Assembly: GCF_040363165.1 (NCBI RefSeq)
Contig: NZ_BSRG01000002.1
Span: 124,001-188,000 of the forward strand
Source of the DNA: Thermus sp. LT1-2-5
GTDB lineage: Bacteria; Deinococcota; Deinococci; Deinococcales; Thermaceae
Length of the DNA stretch: 64,000 nt
Direction of reading: 5' to 3'
The notes under the pieces: model-generated
What the model was told of the DNA's origin: nothing
The model's input: the letters and a program-made list of their open reading frames with translations, nothing else
The model's database searches: none
Position numbers and translations under genes: made by a program
Shown here: positions 16,300-26,901 of the stretch, piece after piece
How the letters are laid out: the number at the start of each line of letters is the position of its first letter
Numbering within the stretch: position 1 is the first letter of the stretch

Positions 16300-18788
16300 C
16301 CCTTGGCGGAAAGCCAATCCTCCCCGATGCCCACCTCCACCTCCAGGGGTACCGCCAAGGGCCAGACCCCCTCCATGACCGCCTTGGCCAAGGCGGCCAC
16401 CTCCTTCGCCCGCTCCTTGGGGGCCTCCAGCAGGAGCTCGTCGTGCACCTGAAGGAGCATCCTCGCCCCCACCTCCTTAAGGCGGGGGAAGAGCCGCACC
16501 ATGGCCAGCTTCATCAGGTCGGCGGCGGTCCCCTGCACGGGCATGTTGAAGGCCATGCGCTCCGCCGCCTCCCGCACGCTCTTCACCCGGGCGTTGAGAT
16601 CCGGCACGTAACGCCTGCGGCCGAAGAGGGTTTCCACGTACCCCCGGGTCCGGCCTTCCTCCAGGGTCCTTTCGATCCAGGCCTTCACCTTGGGGTAGCT
16701 TTGGAAGTAGCGGGCGATGAAGGCCGCCGCCTCCTCGTAGGGGATGCCGAGCTCCTGGGAAAGGCGGTGGGCGGACATGCCGTAGAGGACGCCGAAGTTG
16801 ATGGTCTTGGCCGCCCGGCGCATCAGGGGGTCTATGGCCTCCGCCGGCAGGCCGAACATCCAGCTCGCCGTCTGGGTGTGGATGTCCCGGCCCTCCTGGA
16901 AGACCCGGATGAGGTTCTCGTCCCCCGAAAGGTGGGCGAGGACCCGGAGCTCTATCTGGCTATAGTCCAAGGCCACTAGGCGAAAGCCCTCCTCCGCCAC
17001 GAAGGCCTTGCGGATCTTTTGGCCGAGGGGGGTGCGCACGGGGATGTTCTGCAGGTTGGGGTCGGAGCTGGAAAGGCGGCCCGTGGCCGTGGCCGTTTGG
17101 TTAAAGCGGGTGTGGAGCCGCCCCGTCTTGGGATGGACCAGGGCGGGAAGGGGATCGATGTAGGTGCCCTTGAGCTTGGCCAACTCCCGGTACTGAAGAA
17201 TCTTGTCCACGATGGGATGGGCCTCCCGCAGGGCCTCCAGCACCGCGGCGCTGGTGGAGCGCTTGCCGGTCTTTTCCGTTTTGCCGATGGGGGGAAGCCC
17301 CAGCTCGTCAAAGAGCACCCGTTCCAGCTGGTCGCGGGAGTTCAGGTTGAAGGGGTGGCCCGCCAGGCGGAAGACCTCCTCCTCCAGCCGGCGCATCTCC
17401 GCCGCCACCTCCAGGGAAAGGGCCTTGAGGTAGGCCACGTCCAGCCTGACCCCCGTGGCCTCCATGTGGGCCAGGACCCGGGAAAGGGGCTTTTCCACCT
17501 CCTCGTAAAGCCAAAGCAGCCTCTCCTCGCCCTGCAAGCGCCCAAGAAGGTTGGCGTGAAGCCGCTCCGCCAAGAGGGCCCGCTCCCCGGCGTCCTCCGT
17601 CCACTCCCCCCCGTAGCGCCGGGCCACGCCCTCCGGGGTGGTGTTGGAGGGGTCGAGGAGGTAGGCGAGGAGCATGGGGTCGTCCGTAGGGGGGAGGTCC
17701 ACGCCCTCCCGTAGGGCCAAGACGGCCAGGTCCTTGGCCAGAAGCCCCCGCACCTCCTTCAGGCCCCGTAAGGCCCCATAGGGGTCCTCCGCCCGAAAGA
17801 CCCGGCCCGAGGCGCTCGCCGCCAGGGCCAAAAGCTCCGCCCACATGGGCTCGGGCCGGGAGAGGCGGTAGCCCAGGAAAGCCCCTTCCGGGGGGGGCCA
17901 AGGGGCCTCCTCCGCCGGAAGGGGGCTTTCCAGGAGGCCGAACTCGTGAAGGAGGCTTCCGAACTCCAGCCGCTCCAAGAAGGCCTTGAGCCCTTCCCGG
18001 TCCGGCTCCCGCCGCTTCCGGAAGTCCACCTCCAAAGGGAGGTCCGTGCGCACCCGGGAAAGCTCCCGGGAGAGCTTCAGGTCCTCCAGATGGGCCAGGA
18101 TCTTCTCCCGCACCGAGGCGGGCTTCACCTGGTCCAGGTTCTTGAGAAGGTTTTCCAGGCTCCCCCACTCCTTCAGGAGCTTCAGGGCGGTCTTCTCGCC
18201 AATTCCCCTCACCCCGGGGATGTTGTCGGAAGGGTCGCCGGCCAGGGCGCGGAAGTCCACCCACTGCTCCGGGCTCAGGCCGTACTTCTCCCAAAGCCAC
18301 TCCGGGGTGATGCGGTGGCCCTCGGGGTGGAGGACGGAGATCCGAGGGGAAAGGAGCTGGAAGAGGTCACGGTCGGCGGTGAGGATCTGGACCTCGTAGC
18401 CCTCCGCCTCCGCCTTCTTGGCCAAGGTGGCCAGGACGTCGTCCGCCTCAAAGCCCGGGACCTCGAGGCGCTCCAAGCCCAAAAGGTCCACCAGCGCCTT
18501 CATAAGGGCGAGCTGCCGGGGAAAGTCCTCCGGGGTGGGGGCCCGGCCCGCCTTGTAGGCCTCGTAGGCCTCGTGGCGGAAGGAGGGGGCCTTGGCGTCA
18601 AAGACCACGATGACCACGTCCCCATCCTCCTTAAGCGCCTTGAGCAGGCTTTTGGCGAAGCCGTAAACCCCCTGCACCGGCTCGCCCCGGCTCGTGGTGA
18701 GCCCCTTGAGGGCGAAGAAATTGCGGTAGGCCAGGTGGTGCCCGTCCACCAGGAGCACCCGGCCCTTGGGTTCAAATAGGGGAAGCAT
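16296..18788 (-). CDS. polA: DNA polymerase I (Taq-type)
   Basis: 830 residues. Residues 1-290 are the 5'-3' exonuclease/FEN domain (LLVDGHHLAYR, DGDVVIVVFDAKAPSFRHEA, EADDVLATLA, GDPSDNIPGVRGIGEKTA). Residues about 291-420 are a 3'-5' exonuclease fold without the DEDD carboxylates, as in Taq, so no proofreading. The polymerase domain follows: TATGRLSSSDPNLQNIPVRT, LDYSQIELRVLAHLSGDEN (motif A), RRAAKTINFGVLYG (O-helix with the Phe that disfavours dideoxynucleotides) and LLQVHDELLLEAP (motif C). The start lacks the MRG extension of Taq; TAGAAT ends 7 nt before the ATG, implying a leaderless start within the yigZ 3' end. Confidence 0.99.
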   Translation of the reverse strand: MLPLFEPKGRVLLVDGHHLAYRNFFALKGLTTSRGEPVQGVYGFAKSLLKALKEDGDVVIVVFDAKAPSFRHEAYEAYKAGRAPTPEDFPRQLALMKALVDLLGLERLEVPGFEADDVLATLAKKAEAEGYEVQILTADRDLFQLLSPRISVLHPEGHRITPEWLWEKYGLSPEQWVDFRALAGDPSDNIPGVRGIGEKTALKLLKEWGSLENLLKNLDQVKPASVREKILAHLEDLKLSRELSRVRTDLPLEVDFRKRREPDREGLKAFLERLEFGSLLHEFGLLESPLPAEEAPWPPPEGAFLGYRLSRPEPMWAELLALAASASGRVFRAEDPYGALRGLKEVRGLLAKDLAVLALREGVDLPPTDDPMLLAYLLDPSNTTPEGVARRYGGEWTEDAGERALLAERLHANLLGRLQGEERLLWLYEEVEKPLSRVLAHMEATGVRLDVAYLKALSLEVAAEMRRLEEEVFRLAGHPFNLNSRDQLERVLFDELGLPPIGKTEKTGKRSTSAAVLEALREAHPIVDKILQYRELAKLKGTYIDPLPALVHPKTGRLHTRFNQTATATGRLSSSDPNLQNIPVRTPLGQKIRKAFVAEEGFRLVALDYSQIELRVLAHLSGDENLIRVFQEGRDIHTQTASWMFGLPAEAIDPLMRRAAKTINFGVLYGMSAHRLSQELGIPYEEAAAFIARYFQSYPKVKAWIERTLEEGRTRGYVETLFGRRRYVPDLNARVKSVREAAERMAFNMPVQGTAADLMKLAMVRLFPRLKEVGARMLLQVHDELLLEAPKERAKEVAALAKAVMEGVWPLAVPLEVEVGIGEDWLSAKG

Positions 18789-18791
18789 CCC

Positions 18792-19361
18792 TCACATTCT
18801 ACGGGCCTTCCCCCGGGTGGCCTCTCCTAGGGCCTCCTCCAGGGAGGGGAGGGCTTCCTTGGGAAGCCTTAGGCGAAGGAGGACCCCTTCGGGGCTAGGG
18901 CTTTCCCCCACCACCTTGTCCCGCACCAAGGGATAGGCCCGGCCAAGCTCGGCGAAGGGGACGAGGAAGGTGGCCTCCACCCATTCCACCCGGGGCACCT
19001 TCGTCCCCCGCCGAAGCGCCTCCGCCGCCACCCCCCCATAGGCCCGCACCAGCCCCCCGGCCCCGAGCTTCACGCCGCCAAAGTAGCGCACCACCAGGAC
19101 CACCACCCCATCCAGCCCTTGCGCCTCTATGGCGTGGAGGATGGGCTTTCCCGCCGTCCCTGCGGGCTCCCCGTCATCGGAAAAGCGGTAAAGGGGGCCG
19201 ATTTTGTAGGCGAAGCCGTTGTGGGTGGCCGCCTCCTCCCGGTTCTGCTCTAAAAAGGCCCGGGCCTCCGCCTCCGAGGCCACGGGGGCCGCCTTGGCGA
19301 TGAAGCGGCTTTTCTGAATGGTTTCCTCGTAAACCACCGGTCCGGCCAGGGTCAGGCGCAT
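18792..19361 (-). CDS. yigZ: YigZ/IMPACT family protein (UPF0029)
   Basis: 189 residues. The IMPACT N-terminal domain shows EETIQKSRFIAKAAPV, NGFAYKIG, RFSDDGEPAGTAGKPIL and VVLVVRYFGGVKLGAGGLVRA, all strongly conserved. A ferredoxin-like C-terminal domain follows. Its biochemical role is unsettled (ribosome or nucleic-acid association has been proposed for relatives). The frame extends upstream through aroE, but ATG 19361, overlapping the aroE stop by 10 nt, gives the family N-terminus. Confidence 0.9.
   Translation of the reverse strand: MRLTLAGPVVYEETIQKSRFIAKAAPVASEAEARAFLEQNREEAATHNGFAYKIGPLYRFSDDGEPAGTAGKPILHAIEAQGLDGVVVLVVRYFGGVKLGAGGLVRAYGGVAAEALRRGTKVPRVEWVEATFLVPFAELGRAYPLVRDKVVGESPSPEGVLLRLRLPKEALPSLEEALGEATRGKARRM
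18796..18801 (-). promoter_or_regulatory. -10 element (TAGAAT), internal leaderless promoter of polA
   Basis: TAGAAT and 7 nt precede the polA ATG at 18788. The element sits in the last codons of yigZ, so polA could be expressed both by read-through and from its own promoter. Confidence 0.5.
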
Positions 19362-20152
19362 GGCTCCCCCAAGGCGTGCAAGGCCGCTTTCTCCATGCCC
19401 TGGGGATCGGGGAGAAGGCCCGTCCAGATGCGGAAGGCCAAGGCCCCCTGCCAGGCCAGCATGGGAAGACCAGTCTGCACCCGTAGCCCCCGGGCCTGGG
19501 CCTCCTTGAGAAAGCGGGTCCAAAGGGGCCTATAGACCAGGTCCACCGCCGCGCCCTCCTCGGGGAAGAGCTCTTCGGGAAGGGGGGTGGCCTCGGGCTC
19601 GTCCAGGCCCACCCGGGTGGCGTTCACCAGGAGCCTGGCCCTCCTGGCCCACGCCAAGGGCACCGCCTTCAGGCCGAACTCCGCCGCCAAGGCCTCGGCC
19701 CGCTCGGGGGTGCGGTTCCAAAGCCAGACCTCGAGGCCCGCCTCCCTGAGCGCCCAGGCCACCCCCCGCCCCGCGCCTCCCGCCCCCAGCACCAGAGCGG
19801 GGCCCTGCAAGGGGATCCCCCCCGCCTCCAAGGCGGCGAGGAAGCCAGGGGCATCGGTGTTAAAGCCGAAAAGCCGCCCCTGAAGGTTCAGCACCGTGTT
19901 CACTGCCCCGATGGCGCGGGCCTCCGGCGCCACCCAGTCCAAAAGGTCCAACGCCCGCTCCTTTAGCGGGATGGTCAGGTTTACCCCGCGGTAGTCCCGC
20001 CGCACCTCCTCCAAGCGGTGGGGCAGGGCCTCCAAGGGGGTGTCCAGGGCCTCGTACTTCCCCATTAGCCCCAGGGTTTCCAGGGCATAGCGGTGCATGG
20101 CCGGGGAAAGGGAGTGGGCCACGGGGTGGCCCAAAACGGCGAGGCGCAGCAT
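19352..20152 (-). CDS. aroE: Shikimate dehydrogenase
   Basis: 266 residues. It reduces 3-dehydroshikimate with NADPH in aromatic amino acid synthesis. The substrate site is visible as GHPVAHSLSPAMH, NLTIPLKE (catalytic Lys) and GAVNT...NTDAPGFL, and the NADP site as VLGAGGAGRGVA with NRTPERA. MLRLAVLGHPVAHS is the Thermus N-terminus, so the ATG at 20152 is chosen over 20182. TATCCT ends 7 nt before it. It runs divergently from nfeD. Confidence 0.96.
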   Translation of the reverse strand: MLRLAVLGHPVAHSLSPAMHRYALETLGLMGKYEALDTPLEALPHRLEEVRRDYRGVNLTIPLKERALDLLDWVAPEARAIGAVNTVLNLQGRLFGFNTDAPGFLAALEAGGIPLQGPALVLGAGGAGRGVAWALREAGLEVWLWNRTPERAEALAAEFGLKAVPLAWARRARLLVNATRVGLDEPEATPLPEELFPEEGAAVDLVYRPLWTRFLKEAQARGLRVQTGLPMLAWQGALAFRIWTGLLPDPQGMEKAALHALGEPCA

Positions 20153-20159
20153 CCTCCTC

Positions 20160-20165
20160 AGGATA
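20160..20165 (-). promoter_or_regulatory. -10 element (TATCCT), promoter of aroE
   Basis: Seven nt (GAGGAGG) separate it from the aroE ATG. The purine run touches the start codon and is too close to serve as a Shine-Dalgarno sequence. Confidence 0.45.
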
Positions 20166-20189
20166 GCCCACCCGCCCGCCAAGCCCGTA

Positions 20190-20195
20190 TAGAAT
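20190..20195 (+). promoter_or_regulatory. -10 element (TAGAAT), leaderless promoter of the nfeD-floA operon
   Basis: Seven nt separate TAGAAT from the GTG at 20203. The ATG at 20194 overlaps this element and so is unlikely to be the start codon. Confidence 0.5.
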
Positions 20196-20202
20196 GAGGG
20201 CG

Positions 20203-21462
20203 GTGAAAAGGCTTTTGGCCCTAGCCTTATTGCTCCCCCTGGCCCTGGGAAAGACCTACCTCATCCCCATCCAAGGGGAGATCGACCCGGCCCTGGCGGT
20301 CTTCGTGGAAGAGGCCCTCTCCCGGGCGGAGCGGGAAGGGGCAAGCGGCGTGGCCTTTCTCATCGACACCCCTGGCGGGCGGGTGGACGCCGCCATCCGC
20401 ATGGCCGACCGCATCCTGCAAACCCCCCTCCCCACCCTGGCCGTGGTGCAAAACGCCTTTTCCGCCGGGGCCCTCATCGCCCTCGCCTGCCGCCAGATGG
20501 CCATGCTCCCCGGCTCGGAGATCGGGGCCGCCCTGCCCCTGGTGGCCCCGCCCTTAGGCCAACCCCAGGCGGCGGACCAAAAGGTGGTCTCCGCCCTCAA
20601 GGGCAAGTTCCGCGCCGTGGCCGAGGCCAGGGGGCGGCCCGTGGAGCTGGCCGAGGCCATGGTAGACCCCAATGTGGAGGTCCCGGGCCTTTCCGCCAAG
20701 GGCGAGCCCCTCACCCTTTCCGCCGAAAAGGCGGTGGAGCTCAAGGTGGCGGACTTCAAGGCGGCCAGCCTGGCCGAGGCCTTGGCCCAAGCGGGCTTCA
20801 GCCGCGAGGTGGAGCGCCTGGAGCCGGGACCCCGGGTGCAGGTGGCCCGCTTCCTCACCAGCTCCACCGTGGCGGGGCTCCTCCTCGCCCTCGGGCTTTT
20901 GTTCCTCCTCCTAGAGCTTTTCACCCCAGGGTTTGGCGTCATGGGAGCCTTGGGCCTGGCCCTTTTGGCCCTCTACTTCGCCGGAGGTTGGCTTGCGGGG
21001 CTTTCCGGGGCCTTTGAGCTCCTCCTCTTCTTCCTGGGGGTGGGCCTCCTTTTGGCGGAGGCCTTCCTCTTTCCCGGCTTTGGCCTGGCGGGGGCCTTGG
21101 GGGTGGGGTCCATCTTGGCCTCCGTTTACTTCACCTTCGGGGAAAATGCCCTTCTCGTCATCGCCATTGCCGTGATCGCCCTGGGGCTTGGCCTCTTGCT
21201 GGTCTTCCGCTACCTGCCCAGGACCCGGCCCGCCCGGGCCTTGGTGCTGGAAAGCGCCATCGCCGAGCACGCCACGGAAGAGGTGGTGGAGGTGGGCTCG
21301 GTGGGGGTGGCCCTCACCGACCTCCGCCCGGGAGGCGTGGCGCGGTTTGGCAACAAGCGGGTGGACGTGGTGGCCCACCGCGGCTTCATCCCCAAGGGGA
21401 CGAGCATCCGGGTGGTGGAGGTGCGGGGGCCCACGGTGTTGGTGGAACCTTTGGAGGAATAG
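20203..21462 (+). CDS. NfeD-family membrane-bound serine protease (ClpP class)
   Basis: 419 residues. A signal peptide ([16 protein letters not shown]) is followed by a ClpP-fold protease domain ([19 protein letters not shown]; nucleophile region [12 protein letters not shown]; the Lys of the Ser/Lys dyad cannot be assigned with confidence), then five or so membrane helices (about 220-340) and a C-terminal OB-fold NfeD domain (about 350-419, [19 protein letters not shown]). Long NfeD proteins are encoded with stomatin or flotillin partners; floA follows 1 nt after the stop. The GTG start at 20203 is set by TAGAAT 7 nt upstream. Confidence 0.85.
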   Translation: MKRLLALALLLPLALGKTYLIPIQGEIDPALAVFVEEALSRAEREGASGVAFLIDTPGGRVDAAIRMADRILQTPLPTLAVVQNAFSAGALIALACRQMAMLPGSEIGAALPLVAPPLGQPQAADQKVVSALKGKFRAVAEARGRPVELAEAMVDPNVEVPGLSAKGEPLTLSAEKAVELKVADFKAASLAEALAQAGFSREVERLEPGPRVQVARFLTSSTVAGLLLALGLLFLLLELFTPGFGVMGALGLALLALYFAGGWLAGLSGAFELLLFFLGVGLLLAEAFLFPGFGLAGALGVGSILASVYFTFGENALLVIAIAVIALGLGLLLVFRYLPRTRPARALVLESAIAEHATEEVVEVGSVGVALTDLRPGGVARFGNKRVDVVAHRGFIPKGTSIRVVEVRGPTVLVEPLEE

Positions 21463-21463
21463 T

Positions 21464-22441
21464 ATGGAAGGACTCGGCGTGCTCTTCCTGGCCTTTTTGG
21501 TCCTCGTCTTCGTCTTTTTGTTCTTTAGCTTCATCCCGGTGGGGCTATGGATCTCCGCCTGGGCGGCAGGGGTGCGGGTGCCCCTTCTGACCCTGGTGGC
21601 CATGCGCCTTAGGCGCGTGCCCCCGGCCAAGATCATCTACCCCCTCATCAAGGCCACCAAGGCGGGGCTGGATGTGCGGTTGGACCGCCTCGAGGCCCAC
21701 TACCTGGCGGGGGGCAACGTGGACCGGGTGGTGGACGCCCTCATCGCCGCCGATAAGGCGGGCATCAAGCTCACCTTTGACCGGGCGGCGGCCATAGACC
21801 TGGCGGGGCGAGACGTCTTGGAGGCGGTGCGGGTTTCCGTGAACCCTAAGGTGATCCAGACCCCCATGGTGGCCGCTGTGGCCAAGGACGGGATCCAGCT
21901 CCTCGCCACCGCTCGGGTTACGGTGCGGGCCAACATCGACCGCCTGGTGGGCGGGGCCGGGGAGGAAACCATCATCGCCCGGGTGGGGGAAGGCATCGTC
22001 ACCACCATCGGCAGCGCCAACTCCCACAAAGAGGTCCTGGAAAACCCCGACCGCATCTCCAAGACCGTTCTGGAAAAGGGTCTGGACGCCGGCACCGCCT
22101 TCGAGATCCTCTCCGTGGACATCGCCGACGTGGACGTGGGCAAGAACATCGGGGCCCAGCTCCAGATCGACCAAGCGGAGGCGGACAAGAAGATCGCCCA
22201 GGCCAAGGCGGAGGAGCGCCGGGCCATGGCCGTGGCCGCCGAGCAGGAAAACCGGGCGTTGGTGGAGGCTATGCGGGCCAAGCTGGTGGAGGCCCAGGCC
22301 CAGGTGCCCTTGGCCCTGGCGGAGGCCCTGCGCAAGGGCAACCTTGGGGTCATGGATTACTACCGCTTGAAGAACATCGAAGCGGACACGGACATGCGGG
22401 AGTCCATCAGCCGTGCCGCCAAACCCGAGGGTGAGGAATGA
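21464..22441 (+). CDS. floA: Flotillin-like protein FloA
   Basis: 325 residues. One N-terminal membrane segment (residues 5-30) anchors a SPFH domain ([52 protein letters not shown]), followed by a Glu/Ala-rich coiled coil ([20 protein letters not shown]). FloA organises functional membrane microdomains. GGAGG lies 6 nt before ATG 21464, although the frame is open upstream. It is coupled to nfeD (1 nt gap) and to the next gene (ATGA overlap), as in the Bacillus yqeZ-floA cluster. Confidence 0.94.
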   Translation: MEGLGVLFLAFLVLVFVFLFFSFIPVGLWISAWAAGVRVPLLTLVAMRLRRVPPAKIIYPLIKATKAGLDVRLDRLEAHYLAGGNVDRVVDALIAADKAGIKLTFDRAAAIDLAGRDVLEAVRVSVNPKVIQTPMVAAVAKDGIQLLATARVTVRANIDRLVGGAGEETIIARVGEGIVTTIGSANSHKEVLENPDRISKTVLEKGLDAGTAFEILSVDIADVDVGKNIGAQLQIDQAEADKKIAQAKAEERRAMAVAAEQENRALVEAMRAKLVEAQAQVPLALAEALRKGNLGVMDYYRLKNIEADTDMRESISRAAKPEGEE

Positions 22442-22818
22442 GCCTGGACGACCTTTTGGGCCTGCTTTTCCTCCTCTTCTTCATCGTGATCCCCGCCCTG
22501 CAGGGCCTCAGGCGCGCGCCCTCCACCCCCCCAAGCTTCCCCGAGGACCTGCCCCTACCCGAGCCCTTGCCCAGGCCCAAACGCAAACCGAAACCCAAGC
22601 CCGTCCTGCCCCCAAGCCCCCCTCCCGCCCGGGAAGGGGAAAGCCTGGAACGTATCCAAAGCCCTGAACGGGAGCGCCTGGAGGTGCGCTTCCGCGAGGA
22701 GGTAGCGGAGGAAGCCAAGCAAAAGCCCGCTCAGAAGCGCCTTCTTACCACGGACCGCAAAAGCTTGCTCAAAGGGGTGATATGGCACGAAATCCTGAAG
22801 AAGCCCAAAGGCTTGTGA
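22438..22818 (+). CDS. Small membrane-anchored protein of the floA-phoH cluster
   Basis: 126 residues, function unknown. One N-terminal membrane helix (residues 6-24), a proline/lysine-rich linker (about 27-70) with repeated KP pairs, then a charged helix and a C-terminal [19 protein letters not shown]. That last segment resembles the tail motif of short proteins seen near floA/phoH in other bacteria. It overlaps floA by 4 nt and phoH by 37 nt, so it is cotranslated with both. Confidence 0.75.
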   Translation: MSLDDLLGLLFLLFFIVIPALQGLRRAPSTPPSFPEDLPLPEPLPRPKRKPKPKPVLPPSPPPAREGESLERIQSPERERLEVRFREEVAEEAKQKPAQKRLLTTDRKSLLKGVIWHEILKKPKGL

Positions 22819-23777
22819 TCCCCCTAAAACCCGAGGAAACCCTGGCCTTTTTAGGCCAAGCGGACCGGAACCTAAAAAAGCTAAGGGCTCTTTTGCGGGA
22901 GGCCTTTGGGGACCGGCTCAAGCTGGTGGCCCGGGGCGAAGGGGTGGAGCTTTCCGGCGACCCCGAGGCGGTGGCGGTGGCGGAACGGGCCGTGCGGGAC
23001 CTCTTGGCCCTCCTACGGCAAGGGGCCGAGCTGGACGAGCCCACCCTGGAACAGGCGGTGGCCCTAGCGCAAGGGGGGGAAGGCCTCTACCAGGCCACCA
23101 CCCCGGAAACCGAACTGGCCCTCCCCGGGCGCCTCCGCCCCAAGACCCCGGGGCAAAAGCGCTACGTGGAGGCCATCGCCAAGCACGACATCACCTTCGG
23201 CATCGGGCCCGCAGGCACGGGCAAGACCTACCTGGCGGTGGCCATGGCGGTGAGCCACCTCAAGGCGAGGCGGGTGAAGCGCATCGTCCTCACCCGGCCG
23301 GCGGTGGAAGCGGGGGAAAAGCTGGGCTTTTTGCCAGGGGACATCCAGGCCAAGGTGGACCCCTACCTCAGGCCCCTGTACGATGCCCTCTTTGACATGA
23401 TCGACGCCGAGCGCTTTGAGCAGTACCTACAGGCCGGCATCATTGAGGTGGCACCTTTGGCCTTCATGAGAGGGCGCACCTTGAACGACGCCTTCATCAT
23501 CCTGGACGAGGCGCAAAACACCACCCCCGAGCAGATGAAGATGTTCCTCACCCGCATGGGCTTCTCCTCCAAAATGGTCATCACCGGGGACGTGACCCAG
23601 ATTGACCTGCCCAAGCACCAGAAGTCGGGCCTCATCGAGGCCACCCGTATCCTCCGGGGCATTGAGGGCATCGCCTTCATCTACTTCAAGGAGTCCGACG
23701 TGGTGCGCCACCCCCTGGTGGCCCGCATCATCAAGGCCTACGAGGAAGCCGAGCGTGGTGGAGATCGTAGCCAATAA
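22782..23777 (+). CDS. phoH: PhoH-family ATPase
   Basis: 331 residues. An N-terminal KH-like region (1-110) precedes a P-loop ATPase core: GIGPAGTGKTYLAVAMA (Walker A), VLTRPAVEAGEKLGFLPGD, AFIILDEAQNTTPEQMKMFL (Walker B) and MVITGDVTQIDLP (sensor region). PhoH proteins are linked to RNA metabolism, and the phoH-ybeY pairing is widely conserved. It overlaps the upstream small gene by 37 nt and ybeY by 23 nt. Confidence 0.95.
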   Translation: MARNPEEAQRLVIPLKPEETLAFLGQADRNLKKLRALLREAFGDRLKLVARGEGVELSGDPEAVAVAERAVRDLLALLRQGAELDEPTLEQAVALAQGGEGLYQATTPETELALPGRLRPKTPGQKRYVEAIAKHDITFGIGPAGTGKTYLAVAMAVSHLKARRVKRIVLTRPAVEAGEKLGFLPGDIQAKVDPYLRPLYDALFDMIDAERFEQYLQAGIIEVAPLAFMRGRTLNDAFIILDEAQNTTPEQMKMFLTRMGFSSKMVITGDVTQIDLPKHQKSGLIEATRILRGIEGIAFIYFKESDVVRHPLVARIIKAYEEAERGGDRSQ

Positions 23778-24174
23778 GCGCCCCCCCAGGGGCCTTAAGC
23801 CAAGGCTCCGCCGCGCCCTCACCGCCCTCATGGAGGAGCTGGGGGTGGGGGACAAGGCGGTGACGGTGATCTTAAGCGGGGACCGCCGCCTTAAGGCCCT
23901 CAAGCGCCTTTGGTGGGGGGAGGACGAGGCCACGGACGTCCTTTCCTTTCCCCACTACGAGCCCGGGGACCCCTTCGTTCCCCCCCACCTGGGGGACATT
24001 TGGATCAGCCTGGACACCGCCAAGCGCCAAGCGGAAGCCCGGGAGGCACCCTTGGAGGAGGAAGTTTTGGTCCTGGCGGCCCATGGGCTATGGCACCTTT
24101 TGGGCCACGACCACCAGAAGGAGGAGGATTGGGAGGGGTTCCGCCGCGTCCAAGAGAGGATCCTCGCCCTCTAA
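23755..24174 (+). CDS. ybeY: Endoribonuclease YbeY
   Basis: 139 residues. A metal-dependent single-strand RNase acting in 16S rRNA 3' maturation and ribosome quality control. The zinc site HxxxHxxxxxH is seen as HGLWHLLGHDH, preceded by EATDVLSFPHYEP and LGDIWISLDTAKRQA. The start is GTG 23755 (GAGGA 8 nt upstream); GTG 23758 is the alternative. It overlaps phoH and is followed by dgkA 5 nt after the stop. Confidence 0.93.
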   Translation: MVEIVANKRPPRGLKPRLRRALTALMEELGVGDKAVTVILSGDRRLKALKRLWWGEDEATDVLSFPHYEPGDPFVPPHLGDIWISLDTAKRQAEAREAPLEEEVLVLAAHGLWHLLGHDHQKEEDWEGFRRVQERILAL

Positions 24175-24179
24175 AAGGG

Positions 24180-24527
24180 GTGGTGCGCTCCTTTGGCTAC
24201 GCCTGGGAGGGCCTGGTCTACGCTTGGCGCGTGCAGCGGAACTTTCGTATTGAAGTGCTCTTAGGCCTTTTGGCGGTGGGCCTGGCCCTTTGGCTTGGGG
24301 TGAACCCGGTGCCGATCCTCCTCCTGGTGGCCCTGGTCCTCTCCCTGGAGCTTCTCAACACCGCCCTCGAGGCCCTCACCGACCTGGCAAGCCCCGTCTA
24401 CCACCCCCTGGCCAAGCGGGCCAAGGACACCGCGGCGGCGGCGGTCCTCCTGGCCAGTCTCCTCGCCTTCCTCACGGGGCTTTGGCTCTTCCTCCCCCCC
24501 CTTCTCGCCCGCCTTGGGCTAAGCTAA
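24180..24527 (+). CDS. dgkA: DgkA-family diacylglycerol/undecaprenol kinase
   Basis: 115 residues with three membrane helices. The signature SLELLNTALEALTDL matches the DgkA catalytic helix, preceded by RNFRIEVLLGLLAVGLAL. It phosphorylates diacylglycerol or undecaprenol in the membrane. The frame stays open far upstream inside ybeY; GTG 24180 or 24183 directly after the ybeY stop gives the family length. The ybeY-dgkA order is the same as in Bacillus. Confidence 0.88.
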   Translation: MVRSFGYAWEGLVYAWRVQRNFRIEVLLGLLAVGLALWLGVNPVPILLLVALVLSLELLNTALEALTDLASPVYHPLAKRAKDTAAAAVLLASLLAFLTGLWLFLPPLLARLGLS

Positions 24528-24531
24528 GGCC

Positions 24532-24894
24532 ATGGACCACGAAGAGCGGGAGATGATCCTGGAGCTCTTTCCAGGCACCTCTCCTGAACTCCTCCCCCTG
24601 GGGGAAATCCTCTACTACCGGGATGGGGAAGGCCGGGTGGTGATCCTGGAAAAAGGCCCCCCGGAGCTCCGCCTGGAACTGGAACCCCTACCCAGCGCCG
24701 CCCACGGCCCCCAGGTGTGCGAGGCCTGCCGCCGCCACCTCTCCGGAAGCGCCCTGGGCTTCTTCCGCCACCCCGTGGGGGGCAGGGACACCCACTTGCG
24801 CTACCTGGTCCTCTGCCTGGACACCGCCTCCTGCGCCAGCCACGCTGAGCCGGAGCGTTTGAGGGAAATCCTCCTTCGCGGTATACTCACCTGA
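24532..24894 (+). CDS. Small protein with treble-clef-type zinc finger
   Basis: 120 residues. The C-terminal half has CEACRRHL (C63, C66) and a second pair in LCLDTASCAS (C95, C101), separated by an Arg/His-rich region GFFRHPVGGRDTHLRY. Spacing and the arginine pattern recall the treble-clef C-terminal domain of FusB-type EF-G-binding proteins, but similarity is weak and the function is unassigned. It starts 4 nt after dgkA, so probably ends that operon; the gfh1 promoter lies inside its 3' end. Confidence 0.65.
   Translation: MDHEEREMILELFPGTSPELLPLGEILYYRDGEGRVVILEKGPPELRLELEPLPSAAHGPQVCEACRRHLSGSALGFFRHPVGGRDTHLRYLVLCLDTASCASHAEPERLREILLRGILT
24859..24887 (+). promoter_or_regulatory. Promoter of gfh1-lysS (TTGAGG-17-TATACT)
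   Basis: TTGAGG at 24859-24864, a 17-nt spacer and TATACT at 24882-24887 make a good sigma-A promoter. Transcription would start near 24894, giving a leader of about 64 nt. Confidence 0.65.
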
Positions 24895-24914
24895 GAAGGG
24901 GGCCCTTGGGCCAA

Positions 24915-26900
<1,986 letters not shown>

Positions 26901-26901
26901 G

